A stretch of 9,034 nt of DNA from Chloroflexota bacterium (GTDB lineage Bacteria > Chloroflexota > Anaerolineae > CG2-30-64-16): contig JAKPQT010000460.1 in assembly GCA_029555885.1 (NCBI GenBank), positions 1-9,034 of the forward strand, written 5' to 3'. The notes beneath the pieces were generated by a model. It ran no database searches, was not told where the DNA came from, and saw only the letters and a program-made list of their open reading frames with translations. This document shows, one piece after another, positions 6,679 through 9,034 of the stretch; the stretch's first letter is position 1; every line of letters starts with the position of its first letter. The position numbers and the translations under genes are program-made.

Positions 6679-7998
6679 TTACTTGCAGATACCGTTGTCG
6701 ACACAGGCCTGCTGGAAGTCAGCCTGCGCTTTGGCAACGTCACCCTGGGTGATGAAGGTGGTCAGGATGTCCTTGTAGACCGTGGCCCACTTTTCGTAGG
6801 CCGCCGCACCGTGCGCAACGCTCGGCACGATGGCATCCTTCGACCAGTCGGTCATGGCCGATTGCAGGTACGCATTGAACAGCGCGGGGTCGCAGTCGGT
6901 GCGGGCGCAGATGGAACCCTTCTTCGGGTTGAAGGCTTCCTGCCCTTCCTTCGAGCCGGCGACCTTCAGCCAGTTCATGAGGTTCTCCTGATTCGGTGCA
7001 CCCTTGGCGGCGGCGAAGCTGTCGGACAGCGCCACGAAGATGCCCTGGGTGCCGGGGACCGGCGCCCAGCCGTATTCAGTGTACCCCTTGGAGGTGAACC
7101 AGCCGTCGGTCCAGTCGCCCATGATGTGCATGGCGCCCTTGCCGTCGATCAGGTATTGCGCCGCGCCATCCCACGTCAGCGCGGAGTAGTCGGTGTTGGC
7201 GTAGGTCATGACCTTCTTGAAGATTTCGAGCGCCTCGGTCACCTTCGCATCGGTCCACGGCGTCGCACCGGTCCACAGGCCATTGTAGCCCTCGGCCCCC
7301 AGCACGCCGGCCAGGATCGTCTCGAAGGTGTGGCCGGCTTCCCAGCCTTCCTTGGTGCCGATGACCAGCGGCACGATGCCCGCGGCCTTCAGCGTGTCCG
7401 CGGCGGCAAACCATTCGTCCCAGGTCGCCGGCGGCTCGATGCCGTTATCTGCCAGCACCTGCTTGTTGTACCACATCACATTGGAGCGGTGGATGTTGAC
7501 CGGCACGCCCCAGAAGTGATCCTGGTACTTGAGCAGCGTGATGAGGTCGGGCGGGAAGACCTTGTCCCAGCCCTCGCTGGCATACAGGTCGTCGAGCGGC
7601 TGGAGGTACTTGTCCGGTTCGTATTTCTCGACTTCGAGGCCCGCGTGGAGCTGGAAGGAGTCCGGCGGGTCGCCGCCTGTCAGGCGGGTGGAGAGGACGG
7701 CCTTCGCATTGGTGCCCGCGCCGCCCGCGACTGTCGCATTGACGATCTCAACGTCGGGGTACTTCGCCTTGTAGATTTCGTACATGGCGTTCAGGCCATC
7801 GGCCTCGCCGCCTGCCGTCCACCAGGAGAACATTTCCAGCTTGCTGGCGCCGGCCGCGGGTGCAGCCTCTTCAGCAGGTGGGGCGGCTTGCTCGCCGCCG
7901 GTGGGCGCGGCTGCCGGGGGAACACACGCCGTCAGCAGCATTGCCACGATGGCGAGCAGACTGACGGCCAGAATGAAGGTGCGGTTCTTGTGAGCCAT
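6679..7998 (-). CDS. Sugar-binding lipoprotein of a CUT1 ABC transporter (glucose/mannose-binding type)
   Basis: A 439-residue extracytoplasmic solute-binding protein. The N terminus is a lipoprotein signal: MAHKNR, a hydrophobic stretch (8-22), then lipobox LTAC with lipidated C25. An Ala/Pro/Glu-rich flexible linker (26-52) follows, then the two-lobed binding domain. Segments such as KLEMFSWWTAGGEA (53-66), VNATVAGGAGTNAKAVLSTR (86-105), PVNIHRSNVMWY (166-177) and GTQGIFVALSDSF (316-328) match my memory of the Thermus thermophilus glucose/mannose-binding protein closely, so a monosaccharide or short gluco-oligosaccharide ligand is likely. I chose ATG 7998 because GGAGG stands seven bases upstream and it places the signal peptide at the N terminus; an ATG at 8043 is in frame but has no such support. 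Unusual: four cysteines after the lipobox (C364, C369, C432, C438), two in a loop where I recall none in Thermus, could form disulfides. It is expressed from the strong promoter at 8155-8184. Confidence 0.95.
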   Translation of the reverse strand: MAHKNRTFILAVSLLAIVAMLLTACVPPAAAPTGGEQAAPPAEEAAPAAGASKLEMFSWWTAGGEADGLNAMYEIYKAKYPDVEIVNATVAGGAGTNAKAVLSTRLTGGDPPDSFQLHAGLEVEKYEPDKYLQPLDDLYASEGWDKVFPPDLITLLKYQDHFWGVPVNIHRSNVMWYNKQVLADNGIEPPATWDEWFAAADTLKAAGIVPLVIGTKEGWEAGHTFETILAGVLGAEGYNGLWTGATPWTDAKVTEALEIFKKVMTYANTDYSALTWDGAAQYLIDGKGAMHIMGDWTDGWFTSKGYTEYGWAPVPGTQGIFVALSDSFAAAKGAPNQENLMNWLKVAGSKEGQEAFNPKKGSICARTDCDPALFNAYLQSAMTDWSKDAIVPSVAHGAAAYEKWATVYKDILTTFITQGDVAKAQADFQQACVDNGICK

Positions 7999-8117
7999 AG
8001 AATCTCCTCCCTGAGAAACCAGGACTTGTGTGAATTGAGGCAATCGACAAGACGAGGGTTGTATGTGGATGCTGACTCACCTCCTAATCCCTGTTGTGCA
8101 GGCGGGCAAAAGGCGTG

Positions 8118-8137
8118 GGCGCGGCAGTTACCGCGCC
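8118..8137 (-). promoter_or_regulatory. GC-rich hairpin at the 5' end of the binding-protein leader
   Basis: GGCGCGG (8118-8124) and CCGCGCC (8131-8137) pair perfectly around a six-base loop. It begins about ten bases after the predicted transcript start (near 8148) and is followed on the minus strand by CACGCC then TTTT. It may stabilise the 5' end of the roughly 150-base leader or act as a weak attenuator; the T-run is too short and too distant for a confident terminator call. Confidence 0.5.
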
Positions 8138-8154
8138 TGTTACCAGCATGTACT

Positions 8155-8184
8155 ATTCTAGCACGTCAAGTTGCGAAGAGTCAA
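8155..8184 (-). promoter_or_regulatory. Strong sigma70-type promoter for the ABC transporter operon
   Basis: On the minus strand, -35 TTGACT (8179-8184) and -10 TAGAAT (8155-8160) are separated by 18 bp. The -10 is extended by TGC directly upstream (8161-8163). Each box differs from consensus at one position. The predicted start near 8148 gives a leader of about 150 bases to ATG 7998. It lies after the hairpin that follows the TlpA gene, so the transporter is an independent transcription unit. Confidence 0.75.
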
Positions 8185-8196
8185 GCGCAAAAGAGA

Positions 8197-8266
8197 CCTC
8201 ACCCCCTAACCCCCTCTCCTGAAAAGCAAAGGGAGGCTTTTCAGGAGAGGGGGCTGGGGGGAGAGG
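8197..8266. repeat. 30-nt-armed inverted repeat downstream of the TlpA gene
   Basis: Arms 8197-8226 (CCTCACCCCCTAACCCCCTC and so on) and 8237-8266 are inverse copies matching at 27 of 30 positions with a 10-base loop. The arm ends nearest the loop (CTCTCCTGAAAAG) match exactly. It begins two bases after the TlpA stop on the minus strand and ends just before the transporter promoter. I recall CCTCACCCCC-type elements as very common in Chloroflexota genomes. It may act as a terminator or mRNA-end barrier, but lacks a clear T-run. Confidence 0.85.
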
Positions 8267-8268
8267 CC

Positions 8269-8886
8269 CTACCACACCTTTTCCAGCCGGGCCAGCATGG
8301 CCGCGCGCGATATCTGTCCCTGCCACATGTCGCGTACGAAGCCGTCGCGGTCGATGATGTAAGTGACCGGCAAGCCGCGCACCGCGAACAGGCCGCTGGA
8401 GATCTGGCCGGTGGTATCGAGCGCCAGCGGGAAGGCGAGTTGCCGCGGCTGCGCGAACGCGTTGACCTGTTCCGCCGTCTCCTGCATATTCACGCCGACG
8501 ACCGTGAAGCCGCGCGCGGCCTGATGCTCGACATGGAGGGCGTTCAGGTCGGGCATCTCGGCCTTGCACGGCGGGCACCAGGTTGCCCAGAAGTTGAGCA
8601 GGACGACCTGCCCGCGCAGGTCGTTCAGCCGCACGGTTCCGCCGTCAGCGGTGGGCAGCGTGAAGTCGGGCGCGAGCCAGCCGGTGAGTCCCTTGTCTGC
8701 CGGCCGCGCCTGGATTGTCAGCTCTTCCTGTTGCTGAACGAGCAGCGTCACGCCAGCCCAGATGCCGACCAGGGCGGCAATCACCGTCAGGCCCAGGAGG
8801 ATGCGGAAGGCCGGCGAGCGCATGGCGATGTGCGTCTGCACAGGGGCAGCGGCCGCTTGTTTGCGCGGAGATGTGGCGGACGGCAT
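8269..8886 (-). CDS. Membrane-anchored TlpA/ResA-type thiol-disulfide oxidoreductase
   Basis: A 205-residue extracytoplasmic thioredoxin-fold protein. After a short positively charged N terminus, a single uncleaved membrane anchor spans about 28-50. The thioredoxin domain (about 70-205) starts with APDFTLPTADGG, carries the redox motif WCPPC (C104 and C107) in LLNFWATWCPPCKAEMPDL, and has the cis-proline loop GLPVTYIIDRDG (P173). This is the TlpA/ResA/CcmG arrangement, which reduces protein disulfides or apocytochrome c outside the membrane. I chose ATG 8886 because GAGGG lies about five bases upstream, directly after the OsmC stop at 8897; ATG 8889 is nearly as good. The open frame runs to 8979, but that would overlap the OsmC gene and add an Arg/Pro-rich stretch typical of out-of-frame translation. 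It is probably co-transcribed with the OsmC-like gene; its partner protein is unknown. Confidence 0.92.
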   Translation of the reverse strand: MPSATSPRKQAAAAPVQTHIAMRSPAFRILLGLTVIAALVGIWAGVTLLVQQQEELTIQARPADKGLTGWLAPDFTLPTADGGTVRLNDLRGQVVLLNFWATWCPPCKAEMPDLNALHVEHQAARGFTVVGVNMQETAEQVNAFAQPRQLAFPLALDTTGQISSGLFAVRGLPVTYIIDRDGFVRDMWQGQISRAAMLARLEKVW

Positions 8887-8896
8887 CATCACCCTC

Positions 8897-9034
8897 TTAC
8901 GCGGCGGTCGCGCTCTTCTCCGCGGCCGCGGCCACGGGTCCCGGCTCGATGCGGATGCTGGTGGTGATTTTTGCGACACCCTTCAGGCTGGCCGACGCAC
9001 CGCAATACTTTGTCTCGGAGAGTTCCACTGCGCG
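8897..9034 (-). CDS. OsmC/Ohr-family peroxiredoxin, C-terminal fragment (5' end cut by window)
   Basis: Forty-five residues and a TAA stop, open to the right window edge, in the minus frame. The fragment contains AVELSETKYCGASASL, matching the conserved end of OsmC-type hydroperoxide reductases, where the second redox cysteine sits in a KYC context (C11 of the fragment). A strand, VAKITTSIRIEP, and an Ala-rich tail follow. OsmC proteins reduce organic hydroperoxides with a pair of cysteines. The TlpA gene begins 10 bases after its stop, suggesting a small redox operon whose promoter lies outside the window. Too short to separate OsmC from Ohr or YhfA-like groups. Confidence 0.75.
   Translation of the reverse strand, partial: RAVELSETKYCGASASLKGVAKITTSIRIEPGPVAAAAEKSATAA

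Noticed and set aside
7871..8080. Possible leader peptide from GTG 8080 preceding the binding-protein gene
   Set aside because: The AGGAGG is directly against the GTG with no spacing, and the frame runs on into the binding-protein gene in a different phase with no conserved features.
6811..8967. A 718-codon open frame on the plus strand opposite the binding protein and TlpA genes
   Set aside because: It is antisense to two well-recognised genes, its product is rich in Arg, Gly, His and Val with no recognisable domain, and it runs through the repeat and promoter region. Long antisense frames are expected in GC-rich DNA.

Overview
This is a GC-rich bacterial window, most plausibly from the Chloroflexota (Anaerolineae or Caldilineae type). 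Three things point there. The sugar-binding lipoprotein has the Ala/Pro/Glu-rich linker after the lipobox that is common in that phylum. It closely resembles, from memory, the Thermus glucose/mannose-binding protein. The gene gaps also carry long-armed imperfect inverted repeats of kinds I associate with Chloroflexota genomes. The assignment is inference; no rRNA or marker gene is present.

Layout, right to left on the minus strand: the last 45 residues of an OsmC-like protein (8897-9034) and a membrane-anchored TlpA-type thioredoxin (8269-8886) form a small redox operon ending at a 30-nt-armed hairpin (8197-8266). A strong promoter (-35 at 8179-8184, extended -10 at 8155-8160) then drives a carbohydrate ABC transporter: binding lipoprotein (6679-7998), permease 1 (5594-6583) and permease 2 (4692-5597), the permeases overlapping as ATGA. 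A GmhA-like SIS isomerase (3993-4541) follows. No ATPase is encoded here.

In the middle, one plus-strand gene (2470-3900) encodes a membrane desaturase/hydroxylase fused to a C-terminal Rieske [2Fe-2S] domain. It looks like MocD and MocE of rhizopine catabolism joined in one chain. It has its own TATAAT promoter and converges on the SIS gene, with an inverted repeat between them. Divergent from it, on the minus strand, are a ROK sugar kinase (1338-2312), a HAD phosphatase (453-1274) and the start of a poorly characterised protein (1-449, cut by the window edge). That last protein recalls the deoxyhypusine-synthase Rossmann fold.

Working model (inference): the transporter imports a sugar or sugar-like compound, possibly O-methylated. 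The kinase, isomerase and phosphatase act on it, and the oxygenase fusion may demethylate or hydroxylate it or a related substrate. The clearest structural theme outside the genes is that five gaps each hold a different long imperfect inverted repeat. The gap between the binding protein and the first permease also has a second hairpin covering the permease ribosome binding site, which would favour binding protein over permease.
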